Assembly (NCBI GenBank): GCA_903843965.1
Contig: CAIMRY010000028.1
Location: 1 to 34,198 of the forward strand
DNA: 34,198 nt
Direction of reading: 5' to 3'
DNA from: an uncultured delta proteobacterium
Lineage (GTDB): Bacteria; Desulfobacterota; Desulfovibrionia; Desulfovibrionales; Desulfovibrionaceae
Shown: positions 16,435-31,710 of the stretch, one piece after another
How positions within the stretch are numbered: position 1 is the stretch's first letter
Layout of the letters: each line of letters begins with the position of its first letter
Made by a program: the position numbers and the translations under genes
The notes under the pieces: generated by a model
Database searches by the model: none
Seen by the model: the letters and a program-made list of their open reading frames with translations, nothing else
Told to the model about the DNA's origin: nothing

Positions 16435-17949
16435 ATGGCCGGGCAGGGAACCGTTCCGCTCAAGGCCGGGAGTCTGGCCGCCGTTGCTGGTGCGGCCTTC
16501 CTGCTGGCCCTGGCCCTGGTTTCCGGGCTCGACCTTTTTCGTTCAGCCGACTCCTTCCGGCTGGGGCTGCCGCATTTTGTGGCGGCCCTTTTCTTTTCCG
16601 GCGCGGTTGTCCTGGCCCTTGGCCTTCGTGAACGCGCCCTGGCCGCGCGGCTGCTGGCCGCCGACCGGCAGACGGCCCTGGCGGCCCTGGAGTTGAAGCA
16701 CCAGACCGGCCTGGCCCAGGGCATCCTGGGCGGATTGCCGGTGCCCTTCTTGCTGGTGGACGAACAGGAGCGCGCCGTGTGCTCCAACCAGGAATGCCTG
16801 CGCATGCTGGAGCTGGACGGCCAGCCCCAGGACTACTACGGCCAGACCCTGGCGCAGATCTTCTACAACGAGCCCGGACGCAAGACCGCCGTGGGCCGCA
16901 GCATCAAGGACGGCGAGGTGTTCCACAACCTTGAGGTCGCCATCAAGGGCCACAAGGGCGGCACGCGCCATGTCCTGGCCAATGTCTTCCCGCTCTACGA
17001 CACGGACAGGCGCTGCATCGGCGGCCTGTGCCTGTATCTGGACATGACCGCGCTGAAGCAGAAGGAGCAGGTGATCCTGGAGAAGAACGAGAGCATCGGC
17101 CAAACCGCGCAGGACGCCAACGCCCTGTGCGCCCGCCTGCGCGACGCCTCGGACCGGCTTCAGGCGGGCATCGGCCAGACCGCGCGCGGCAGCCAGGCCC
17201 AGCAGACCCGCGTGGGCGAGATCGGCGTGTCCATGGACCAGATGAGCACCGCCGTGGTCGACGTGGCCAAAAACGCCGCCTCCGCCTCCCACGGCGCGGA
17301 CGCCGCCCGCCAGCAGGCGGAGCAGGGCGCGCAGGTGGTCGGCGAGGTCATCGCGGCCATCAAGGGCGTGAGCGGCCGCACCCTGGCCATGCAGGAGCGC
17401 CTGGCGGAGCTGGGCGGACAGGTCTCGGGCATCGGCCAGATCTTGAACGTAATCAACGACATCGCCGACCAGACCAACCTCCTGGCGCTGAACGCGGCCA
17501 TTGAGGCAGCGCGCGCGGGAGACGCCGGGCGCGGGTTCGCCGTGGTGGCCGACGAGGTGCGCAAGCTGGCCGAGAAGACCATGCAGGCCACCCAGCAGGT
17601 GGCTGCGGCCATCCGCTCCGTGCAGGAGGGCGCGCGCCGCGCCGCCGAGGGCATGGCCGGAGCGGTGGAGGCCGTGGGCAGCAGCACCGGCCTGGCCGAC
17701 AGCGCAGGGCGGACCTTGCAGGAGATTTTGCGCATCTCGCAGGGCTCTGCGGACCAGGTGCGCAACATCGCCACAGCGTCGGAGGAGCAGTCCGCCTCGG
17801 CGGAGGAGATTTCCAGGGCCGTGGAGCAGGTGCGCCTGGTTTCGAGCCAGACGGCCCAGGACATGGCCCAGGCCTCCCAGGCCGTGGAGGAGCTGGCGCG
17901 GCTGGCGGACGAGCTGACGGACATCATCACCAAAATGCAGACCTGCTAA
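16435..17949 (+). CDS. Methyl-accepting chemotaxis protein with PAS domain
   Basis: The 504-residue receptor starts with two closely spaced hydrophobic segments (about residues 13-32 and 41-62) with almost no periplasmic loop, so it senses from inside. A PAS domain (about 90-205, [19 protein letters not shown] onward) follows, then the coiled-coil signalling domain. Its hairpin tip is [20 protein letters not shown], followed by [18 protein letters not shown], which binds CheA/CheW. There is no clear HAMP domain. Its ATG lies 9 bases after the oxidase stop, so it is cotranscribed with the lactate genes and probably links movement to lactate metabolism or redox state. The PAS ligand is not evident. 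Confidence 0.92.
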   Translation: MAGQGTVPLKAGSLAAVAGAAFLLALALVSGLDLFRSADSFRLGLPHFVAALFFSGAVVLALGLRERALAARLLAADRQTALAALELKHQTGLAQGILGGLPVPFLLVDEQERAVCSNQECLRMLELDGQPQDYYGQTLAQIFYNEPGRKTAVGRSIKDGEVFHNLEVAIKGHKGGTRHVLANVFPLYDTDRRCIGGLCLYLDMTALKQKEQVILEKNESIGQTAQDANALCARLRDASDRLQAGIGQTARGSQAQQTRVGEIGVSMDQMSTAVVDVAKNAASASHGADAARQQAEQGAQVVGEVIAAIKGVSGRTLAMQERLAELGGQVSGIGQILNVINDIADQTNLLALNAAIEAARAGDAGRGFAVVADEVRKLAEKTMQATQQVAAAIRSVQEGARRAAEGMAGAVEAVGSSTGLADSAGRTLQEILRISQGSADQVRNIATASEEQSASAEEISRAVEQVRLVSSQTAQDMAQASQAVEELARLADELTDIITKMQTC

Positions 17950-17986
17950 AAGCGGGCCTGACACTACACAGGCAAGGAGCAACGCC

Positions 17987-18289
17987 ATGATCAAGCACAT
18001 CGTCATGTGGACCCTGAAGGACGAGGCCGAGGGCGCGGGCAAGGCCGCCAACGCGCAGAATATGAAGGAGCTGCTCTCGGCCCTGCTGGGGCTCATTCCG
18101 GTCGTGCGCGAGCTGGAGGTGGGCGTGGACGTGTTTGCGGCCACCCCGGCCTGCGACGTGATCCTGTACACGGCCTTTGACACCCGCGCCGATCTCGACG
18201 CCTACCAGGTCCACCCGGAGCACCTGCGGGTCGTGGGCTTTGTGAAGCAGGTTGTGGCCTCGCGCAGCGTGGTCGACTACGAGATCTGA
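17987..18289 (+). CDS. Dabb (stress-responsive alpha/beta barrel) protein
   Basis: The 100-residue protein has the ferredoxin-like Dabb fold signature: MIKHIVMWTLKDEA at the start, YTAFDTRADLDAYQVHPEH in the middle and a C-terminal strand. Members form small dimeric barrels. Some are enzymes in plants and many bacterial ones have no known function. It has a good AAGGAG binding site and lies 37 bases after the chemotaxis receptor, just before an intrinsic terminator, so it appears to be the last gene of the lactate operon. No specific reaction can be assigned. Confidence 0.8.
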   Translation: MIKHIVMWTLKDEAEGAGKAANAQNMKELLSALLGLIPVVRELEVGVDVFAATPACDVILYTAFDTRADLDAYQVHPEHLRVVGFVKQVVASRSVVDYEI

Positions 18290-18319
18290 GCGCACACCCC
18301 CCTGTCGTTTTCCACCCAT

Positions 18320-18360
18320 GAACGGCCCGGCTTTCGGGCCGTTCGCTTTTGCTTGCTTTT
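18320..18360 (+). terminator. Intrinsic terminator ending the lactate operon
   Basis: GAACGGCCCG pairs perfectly with CGGGCCGTTC across the loop GCTTT, and is followed by the T-rich stretch GCTTTTGCTTGCTTTT. It is the first classical Rho-independent terminator on this strand after the sigma-54 promoter at 4484. Confidence 0.88.
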
Positions 18361-18421
18361 GCCCCGTTGTATTGTAATACTTACTACCTCGATAAGTAAA
18401 TTCTATGGTATGGAGGGCTGC
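18361..18421 (+). promoter_or_regulatory. AT-rich leader of the GGDEF-PilZ gene
   Basis: This short AT-rich stretch in GC-rich surroundings has TTGTAA (18372-18377) and TAAATT (18397-18402) as imperfect -35/-10 candidates with long spacing. It also contains small dyads, GTATT-GT-AATAC and TTACT-N9-AGTAA. It is the most likely promoter region for the next gene, but no exact promoter can be fixed. Confidence 0.35.
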
Positions 18422-19579
18422 ATGGGGCAGGATGAGAAGGAGTGCGAAGAGTCGGACGTGCGCGAGCTGCTGCGCCAGGCCGGCCTGAGCGAGAGCGCGC
18501 TGGGCAGCGCCTTGGGCGAGGGCGACGTGGCCTATGCGGACGCCCTGTACCTGTTGACCCGGATGCGTTTCACCCCGGACGAATCGCGCTGCTATTGGAG
18601 CGAGATCGTGCTGCACAAGGAGGGCCTGAATCTGGCTCTGGGGCGCGACGTGGGCCTGCGCGTGGCCGTGTGCGACTATTTCATGAACCTGCACCCACGC
18701 ATGCGCGAGCCGGTCATCGTGGAGGTGCAGGTGCTGCTGCGCACGGAGCGCGGCGCACTGGTGGACGAACTCACCGGGCTGTACAACCGCCGCTACTTCA
18801 ACGACGCCATCCACCGCGAGGTGGAGCGCTTCAAGCGCTTTGGCCAGCAGTTCTCGCTGGTCATGCTCGACGTGGACCATTTCAAGCGCTTCAACGACAC
18901 CTACGGCCACCTGGCCGGAGACGACGCCCTGCAGGCCGTGGCCGCTGTTTTGCTGGAAACGGCGCGGACCTTTGACCACGTGGTGCGCTACGGCGGCGAG
19001 GAGTTCGCCCTGATCCTGCCGCACACCGACGCCGACCAGGCCGCAGCCGCAGCCGAACGCCTGCGCCAGGCCGTGGAGCGCAGGCCCGCGCAGGCCCTTG
19101 GCCAGCCTGTGCCGCTGACCGTGAGCCTGGGCGTGGCCACCTTCCCCGAGGACGCCATCAACGCCCGGGACCTGGTTGGCCGGGCCGACGAGGCCCTGTA
19201 CGAGGCCAAGCTGACCCGCAACCGCTCCTGCTCCTACACCGAGAAGAGCCGCCAGTTTCCCCGCGCGCCCCTGGGCCTGGCCGTGGTGTTCGACAGCCCG
19301 GAGCAGGAGCGGGTCACGGTCCGGGTGCTGAACATCAGCTTCGGCGGCATGCTCTGCCAATCGCCTGCGGCCATCCTGCCCGGCTCGCGGGTGGAGGTGC
19401 TGCTGACCGGGGAACACCCCGGCGCGCCCAACCTGCGCCTGGGCTGCCGCGTGGTGCGCCTGGAGCGCCAAAGCGAGGGCGGCCCCTATGAGATCGCGCT
19501 GACCTTCGAGGACATCGGCGATGAGGTGCGGCGGTCCCTGGTGCGGCTGGTCGAATTGGACCAGGGCGCGGAAATCTAG
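18422..19579 (+). CDS. Diguanylate cyclase with C-terminal PilZ domain
   Basis: The 385-residue soluble protein has an uncharacterised helical N-terminus (1-110), a GGDEF domain starting DELTGLYNRRYF and a PilZ domain. The catalytic motif is GGEEF (191-195), which is active in the family. The inhibitory I-site RTFD (182-185) is placed correctly five residues upstream, so c-di-GMP feedback is expected. The PilZ part shows RQFPR (RxxxR) and NISFGG (NxSxxG), both needed to bind c-di-GMP. One chain can therefore make and sense the messenger. The ATG at 18422 is preceded by GGAGGG; an in-frame ATG at 18410 is also possible. There is no membrane segment or recognisable input domain. Confidence 0.9.
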   Translation: MGQDEKECEESDVRELLRQAGLSESALGSALGEGDVAYADALYLLTRMRFTPDESRCYWSEIVLHKEGLNLALGRDVGLRVAVCDYFMNLHPRMREPVIVEVQVLLRTERGALVDELTGLYNRRYFNDAIHREVERFKRFGQQFSLVMLDVDHFKRFNDTYGHLAGDDALQAVAAVLLETARTFDHVVRYGGEEFALILPHTDADQAAAAAERLRQAVERRPAQALGQPVPLTVSLGVATFPEDAINARDLVGRADEALYEAKLTRNRSCSYTEKSRQFPRAPLGLAVVFDSPEQERVTVRVLNISFGGMLCQSPAAILPGSRVEVLLTGEHPGAPNLRLGCRVVRLERQSEGGPYEIALTFEDIGDEVRRSLVRLVELDQGAEI

Positions 19580-19719
19580 CCCGGTCCGGATCGGCGCTGG
19601 TCGGCGTCATTTTCCGTCAGCTGTGGCAATGTCGTCCTTTGTTGTTGTCAGGGCTTCCCCCTGGTGCTACAGGTACCTGAAAAGTGGCTGGTTTTATTCC
19701 TGCCATGCCTGGGGGGCTG

Positions 19720-23958
<4,239 letters not shown>

Positions 23959-24065
23959 GCCCGTGCGGAAAAACCCTTGGCCTGGCGCGGCAATTGCGCT
24001 AAGCGGCTCTGCGCGCCGCGCGTGAACAACCGCGTCGGCGAGCCCAAACATTCGAGGAGCACGCC

Positions 24066-24509
24066 ATGACCACTGACGACGTCACCGGACTGAAGCACCT
24101 GGGTTCCGGCAAGACCAGTTACGCCTTTGACGAGCCCACGGCGGCCATCCTGGAGGCCTTTCCCAACAGGTACCCGGACCGCGATTACCAGATCTGCTTC
24201 GAGCATCCGGAGTTCACCAGCCTGTGCCCCAAGACCGGCCAGCCGGACTTCGCCACCATCGAGATCACCTACATCCCGGACCAGCTGTGCATCGAGACCA
24301 AGTCCCTCAAGCTCTACTTCACGGCCTACCGCAACCACGGCTCGTTCATGGAGACCATCACCAACAAGATCCTGGACGATCTGGTCAGCGTGTGCCAGCC
24401 CAGGCAGATGCAGGTGGTGGCCCTGTTCAATCCGCGCGGCGGCACCAGCCTCACCGTGACGGCCGAGTACGTGAAGGACGACGCAGCGCCCATGGGCACG
24501 CGGTTTTAG
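24066..24509 (+). CDS. queF: NADPH-dependent 7-cyano-7-deazaguanine reductase
   Basis: The 147-residue unimodular QueF reduces preQ0 to preQ1, the last free-base step of queuosine synthesis. The signature is C54-PKTGQPDF, with the thioimide-forming cysteine C54 and the acid D61, then IETKSLKLYFTAYRNHGSF, the QueF motif. Length matches the short Bacillus YkvM type. GAGGAG lies at 24054-24059 before the ATG. It converges on queC, queE and queD, so all four deazaguanine enzymes after GTP cyclohydrolase are found within 2.6 kb. Confidence 0.97.
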   Translation: MTTDDVTGLKHLGSGKTSYAFDEPTAAILEAFPNRYPDRDYQICFEHPEFTSLCPKTGQPDFATIEITYIPDQLCIETKSLKLYFTAYRNHGSFMETITNKILDDLVSVCQPRQMQVVALFNPRGGTSLTVTAEYVKDDAAPMGTRF

Positions 24510-24533
24510 CCGCCGGAAGATGCCTCCGGCGGC
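24509..24533 (+). terminator. Hairpin overlapping the queF stop
   Basis: GCCGCCGGA pairs with TCCGGCGGC (9 bp, loop AGATGCC), starting at the last base of the queF stop codon. A second short stem, CCCC-TTC-GGGG, follows at about 24539-24549. There is no T-run. Confidence 0.5.
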
Positions 24534-24632
24534 CTGGGGCCCCTTCGGGGTTCATAACGGCCCCCGGACCCCCCATTGGGCCTGGACCGGGGCGGCGTGG
24601 GCAGAGGCGTCGGCTGGGCTGAGCCTGGCAAT

Positions 24633-24673
24633 GCGTTCTGATTTTCGAGGGGGACCCTCGAAAATCAGAACGC
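24633..24673. repeat. Perfect 19-bp inverted repeat with a 3-base loop
   Basis: Arms 24633-24651 (GCGTTCTGATTTTCGAGGG) and 24655-24673 are exact reverse complements around GGA. The structure is far longer than a normal terminator needs and has no adjacent T-run. It could be a palindromic interspersed unit, a small MITE-like remnant or a transcript-end stabiliser. Confidence 0.8.
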
Positions 24674-24787
24674 GGTTGGCCCCTTTGGGGAGCGCAGCAT
24701 TCAAAAGCCGCACATATGGCTGGCCTTTTTTTGAAGTGGAGCCGAAAGCCAAGAGAAAGGATCTTTCCCGTGACGTCCCCAAAGAAA

Positions 24788-24833
24788 GCCGAAAGGGCTG
24801 TTTCAGGTTCCTGCCTGAAACAGCCCTTTCGGC
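24788..24833. terminator. Perfect 20-bp inverted repeat, bidirectional terminator candidate
   Basis: GCCGAAAGGGCTGTTTCAGG (24788-24807) and its exact complement (24814-24833) enclose TTCCTG. Read on the minus strand, the stem is followed by TTTCTTT, so it may terminate queC transcripts. On the plus strand it may stop read-through from queF. Confidence 0.65.
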
Positions 24834-24845
24834 GTGCTGGGGATT

Positions 24846-24868
24846 CCAAAGGGCCTCAGGCCCTTTGG
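24846..24868 (-). terminator. Hairpin spanning the queC stop codon
   Basis: CCAAAGGGCC and GGCCCTTTGG form a 10-bp perfect stem whose 3-base loop (TCA on the plus strand) is the complement of the queC TGA stop. With the 24788-24833 hairpin downstream it makes a tandem 3'-end structure. Confidence 0.55.
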
Positions 24869-25581
24869 CCGCCGGAGGCGTTCTCCCGGTACTGCTCCCA
24901 GCCCGCCGCGCGCAGCTCGCAGGCCGGGCAGGCCCCGCAGCCGTAGCCCCAGTCGTGACGGGCGCCGCGGCTTCCCTGGTAGCAGGTGTGGGTGTGCTCC
25001 AGGATCAGCTCGATGAGGTCTTGGCCGCCGAGGCTGCGGGCCAGCGCCCAGGTTTCGGCCTTGGTCCGCCACATCAGCGGGGTGTCGATGACCAGGCGCG
25101 CCTGCATGCCCAGGTTCACGGCCACTTGCAGGGCCTTCATGGTGTCGTCGCGGCAGTCCGGGTAGCCGGAGAAGTCCGTCTCGCACACGCCGGTGACGAT
25201 GTGCCTGATGCCCCGGCGATAGGCCTGGGCTGCGGCGAGCGTCAGAAAGATCAGGTTGCGGCCCGGCACAAAGGTGCTTGGCAGGCCCGTGGCGGTCATG
25301 CTGATCTCCACGTCGTGGGTCAGCGCTGTCTCGCCCAGCTGCTGGAACACGTCCAGGGACAGCAGCGTGTCCGGGCCGAGTTTGGTGTCCCACTGGGGAA
25401 ACAGCGGGCGCAGGCGCTGCAGCACCTCGGTGCGGCAGGAGAGCTCCACGGCGTGGCGCTGGCCGTAGTCAAAGCCCAGGGTCTCCACCCGGTCGAAGCG
25501 GTCCAGCGCCCAGGCCAGGCACGTGGCGGAGTCCTGCCCGCCGGAAAAGACCACCAGGGCGCTTTTTTCCGTGTGTTTCAT
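24856..25581 (-). CDS. queC: 7-cyano-7-deazaguanine (preQ0) synthase
   Basis: The 241-residue enzyme converts 7-carboxy-7-deazaguanine to preQ0 with ATP and ammonia. The PP-loop motif S13-GGQDS18 sits at the N-terminus, followed by FDYGQRH. The C-terminal zinc site has four cysteines in CYQG...[22 protein letters not shown] and [12 protein letters not shown] are family blocks. AGGAG lies just upstream of the ATG, and 18 bases separate it from queE. The last genes of this minus-strand run are queD-queE-queC, in pathway order. Confidence 0.96.
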   Translation of the reverse strand: MKHTEKSALVVFSGGQDSATCLAWALDRFDRVETLGFDYGQRHAVELSCRTEVLQRLRPLFPQWDTKLGPDTLLSLDVFQQLGETALTHDVEISMTATGLPSTFVPGRNLIFLTLAAAQAYRRGIRHIVTGVCETDFSGYPDCRDDTMKALQVAVNLGMQARLVIDTPLMWRTKAETWALARSLGGQDLIELILEHTHTCYQGSRGARHDWGYGCGACPACELRAAGWEQYRENASGGQRA

Positions 25582-25599
25582 GCTGCCCGCTCCTGAAAA

Positions 25600-26250
25600 T
25601 CAGACGCCGCGCCGCGCCGGGTCCCAGATGTACTTGTGCTGCTGCAGGTTCAGGCGCAGGTCGAGCCCGTCCGAAAGCATCCAGGCGGCCAGCTCCGCCG
25701 GGTCCAACTGCCCGAACAGGGGCGAGGCGTTGACCACGTTGCGCTTGGTGTCGATGCGCGGGAGCAGGTCGAGCATGAAGTCGTAGTCGGCCCGATGGGC
25801 GATGACGAATTTGACCTCGTCGCGCCCGCGCAGGCGGCTTAGGTTGTCCAGGTCCATGCGGGCGGATTCGCCGCTGCTCGGCCCTTTCATGTCGACGATG
25901 GCGACAGAACCTTCTGGCAGCAAACCAATGTCCAGGCTGCCGTTGGTCTCCACCAGCACTGTGAGGCCGAGGCCGAGCAGCCGCGCCGCCAGTTCCGGGG
26001 TTTTTGCCTGCAGCAGGGGCTCGCCGCCGGTGATTTCGGCCAGGCGGCAACCGGACGCGCGCACCTCGTTGACGAGGTCATCCAGGCTGCGGGCCGTGCC
26101 CCCCTCGGATGTGACCTGCTGGGCGTACGCCGTATCGCACCAGCGGCAGCGCAGGTTGCAGCCGGAAAGGCGCACAAAGGCGCAGGGCCGTCCGGCATGG
26201 CTCGACTCGCCCTGGATGCTCGTGAAGACCTCGCAGACCCGCAGGCTCAC
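25600..26250 (-). CDS. queE: 7-carboxy-7-deazaguanine synthase (radical SAM)
   Basis: The 216-residue protein converts 6-carboxytetrahydropterin to 7-carboxy-7-deazaguanine. VFTSIQGESSHAGRPCAFVRLSGC is followed by the cluster-binding C31-x3-C35-x2-C38 (CNLRCRWC), the usual QueE spacing. ITGGEPLLQ binds SAM. The start is GTG at 26250, overlapping the queD stop by four bases (GTGA), so translation is coupled. A longer open frame upstream (from 26568) is only the shadow of queD in another frame. Confidence 0.94.
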   Translation of the reverse strand: MSLRVCEVFTSIQGESSHAGRPCAFVRLSGCNLRCRWCDTAYAQQVTSEGGTARSLDDLVNEVRASGCRLAEITGGEPLLQAKTPELAARLLGLGLTVLVETNGSLDIGLLPEGSVAIVDMKGPSSGESARMDLDNLSRLRGRDEVKFVIAHRADYDFMLDLLPRIDTKRNVVNASPLFGQLDPAELAAWMLSDGLDLRLNLQQHKYIWDPARRGV

Positions 26251-26642
26251 GGCGCTTCCCAGTAGGTGACGCCCGCGCCCGGGGTCTCGGCCACGTGCAC
26301 CCGGGAGATGCGCGCAGCGCCGGGGTTCGGCCCGGCGGCCAGAAGGCGCGAAAGCTCCTCGAACAGGTGCCGGGCGATGTTTTCCGCCGTGGGGTTCTGC
26401 GCGGCAAAGGGGGGCAGGTCGTTCAGGAACACATGGTCCAGGCCGACCAGGGCCTCCTTGACCAGGGCCTTGATGGCGCGGAAGTCCAGCCCCATGCCCA
26501 GGCCGTCCAGCTCGGTGCAGAGCACGTAGACCGTGACGCCCCAGTTGTGGCCGTGGGTGTTTTTGCAATTGCCGGGGTAGCCGTCCAGCCGGTGCGCAGC
26601 GCAGAATTCCGCGCTCACGGAAAGCTCATAGTTGCGTGTCAT
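26247..26642 (-). CDS. queD: 6-carboxytetrahydropterin synthase
   Basis: The 131-residue protein converts dihydroneopterin triphosphate to 6-carboxytetrahydropterin, the first committed step of the deazaguanine pathway. The zinc ligands are H17, H30 and H32 (AAHRL and NTHGHNW), and the catalytic cysteine is C26. LDHVFLND and VAETPGAG are conserved. MTRNYELSVSAEF is the normal family beginning, so the ATG at 26642 is chosen over a GTG at 26696. Neither has a strong binding site. No GTP cyclohydrolase gene is in the window. Confidence 0.94.
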   Translation of the reverse strand: MTRNYELSVSAEFCAAHRLDGYPGNCKNTHGHNWGVTVYVLCTELDGLGMGLDFRAIKALVKEALVGLDHVFLNDLPPFAAQNPTAENIARHLFEELSRLLAAGPNPGAARISRVHVAETPGAGVTYWEAP

Positions 26643-26719
26643 GGGCCGGATGTACGGTTTCGGCGCAGGGCCGTCAACACCGCCGCAGTCGTTCACGCCG
26701 GGCCGTCAGTCCTGGGTCG

Positions 26720-27523
26720 TCAACTCCAGGCATAGGCGGCCATGGATAGCACGCCGTAAGTGTAGCCGTCGTGCAATATCCTGCCCGCTGCCGTGCCCTC
26801 CGGTCCCAGGCCCGCGCCCAGGGCGACCAGAAGCGGCAGGTAGTGGTCCGGGCTGGGGTGGTTCTTGGAGCCGTACGGTCCCTGCGCCAGGTAGTCCAGC
26901 AGGGCTGCCGTGTCGGCTGCTGCGCCGGATTCGACGCGCGCCGTGAGCCAGTCGGCGAAGGCCTTGGCGTAGGGCACGGGCGGTTCAACGATGTCGTGGC
27001 TGAAGACCTCGCGCAGGTTGTGCGTGGCGTTGCCGCTGGCCATGATGAGCACGCCCTCCGCGCGCAGGGGGGCCAGGGCCTGGCCCAGCTCCAGATGGTG
27101 CCGGGGTGAAAGGTGCGACTGGATGGACAGCTGGACCACCGGGATGTCCGCTTGCGGGTGCATCAGGCTGAGGGGCACCCAGGCCCCGTGGTCCAGGCCC
27201 CGGCCTTCGTCCAGTGCAGCCGGTATCTGCGCGGCGTCGAGCAGCTGGGCCGCGCGTTCGGCCAGGGCCGGGTCGCCGGGCGCGGGGTAGGTCATGGCGT
27301 ACAGCTCGTCCGGGAACCCGTAGAAGTCGTACATGGTCTGCGGGCGCAGGGCCGAACCCAGGCGCGGGGCCGTGGTGTCCCAGTGGGCGGAGACGCAGAG
27401 GATGACCCTGGGCCGGGGCAGGGCGCTGCCCAGGCCGCGCAGGAAGCTGCGCGTGGGCACGGGGTCCATGACCAGGGTGGGCGCGCCGTGGGAGACGAAG
27501 AGGGTTGGCTGGGTTGTGGGCAT
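26720..27523 (-). CDS. DODA-family class III extradiol ring-cleavage dioxygenase (YgiD-like)
   Basis: The 267-residue protein resembles 4,5-DOPA dioxygenase extradiol. Metal-ligand candidates are H12 in FVSHGAP, the histidine in CVSAHWD, and one in NHPSPDHYLPL near the C-terminus. Bacterial members bind zinc or iron and their natural substrate is generally unknown; an oxygen-using enzyme in an apparent sulfate reducer is notable. AGGAG at about 27530-27534 precedes the ATG at 27523. An upstream in-frame start would add nine residues. It lies 77 bases upstream of queD on the same strand and may be cotranscribed with it, though no functional link is evident. Confidence 0.9.
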   Translation of the reverse strand: MPTTQPTLFVSHGAPTLVMDPVPTRSFLRGLGSALPRPRVILCVSAHWDTTAPRLGSALRPQTMYDFYGFPDELYAMTYPAPGDPALAERAAQLLDAAQIPAALDEGRGLDHGAWVPLSLMHPQADIPVVQLSIQSHLSPRHHLELGQALAPLRAEGVLIMASGNATHNLREVFSHDIVEPPVPYAKAFADWLTARVESGAAADTAALLDYLAQGPYGSKNHPSPDHYLPLLVALGAGLGPEGTAAGRILHDGYTYGVLSMAAYAWS

Positions 27524-27619
27524 GTGCGGCTCCTGTGTTTGGCGGGACAACTCTGGAGGATAATACCGCTACGCGCTTTTGCAAGACCCCCTGCGGCGCT
27601 TTGGGGCCGCTGCCCGCCA

Positions 27620-27655
27620 CGAAAAAAGGCCCCGGAACTCTCGTCCCGGGGCCTT
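27620..27655 (-). terminator. Intrinsic terminator of por
   Basis: On the minus strand, AAGGCCCCGG (27655-27646) pairs with CCGGGGCCTT (27635-27626) across a 10-base loop and is followed by TTTTTTC. This is a classical Rho-independent terminator 28 bases past the por stop. Confidence 0.9.
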
Positions 27656-27682
27656 GGGTTTCAGGTGCGTTCGCGCTTCAGG

Positions 27683-31669
<3,987 letters not shown>

Positions 31670-31710
31670 TTATACAGATTGGGAAAAACCGCAAACAGGA
31701 CCGGAGTTTC

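Larger units (their letters stand above)
24510..24855. other. Non-coding stretch between convergent queF and queC
   Basis: These 346 bases hold no credible gene; short open frames on both strands have no family features or binding sites. They contain at least four hairpins, listed separately (24509, 24633, 24788, 24846), and one run of T at about 24726-24732 that follows no strong stem directly. Confidence 0.7.

Noticed and set aside
23959-24065. preQ1 riboswitch in front of queF
   Set aside because: The short leader has GGAAAAACCC but no arrangement of stem, loop and A-rich tail that fits a known preQ1 class.
24552-24782. Small minus-strand gene between queF and queC
   Set aside because: It spans the perfect 19-bp hairpin, lacks a binding site and resembles no family.
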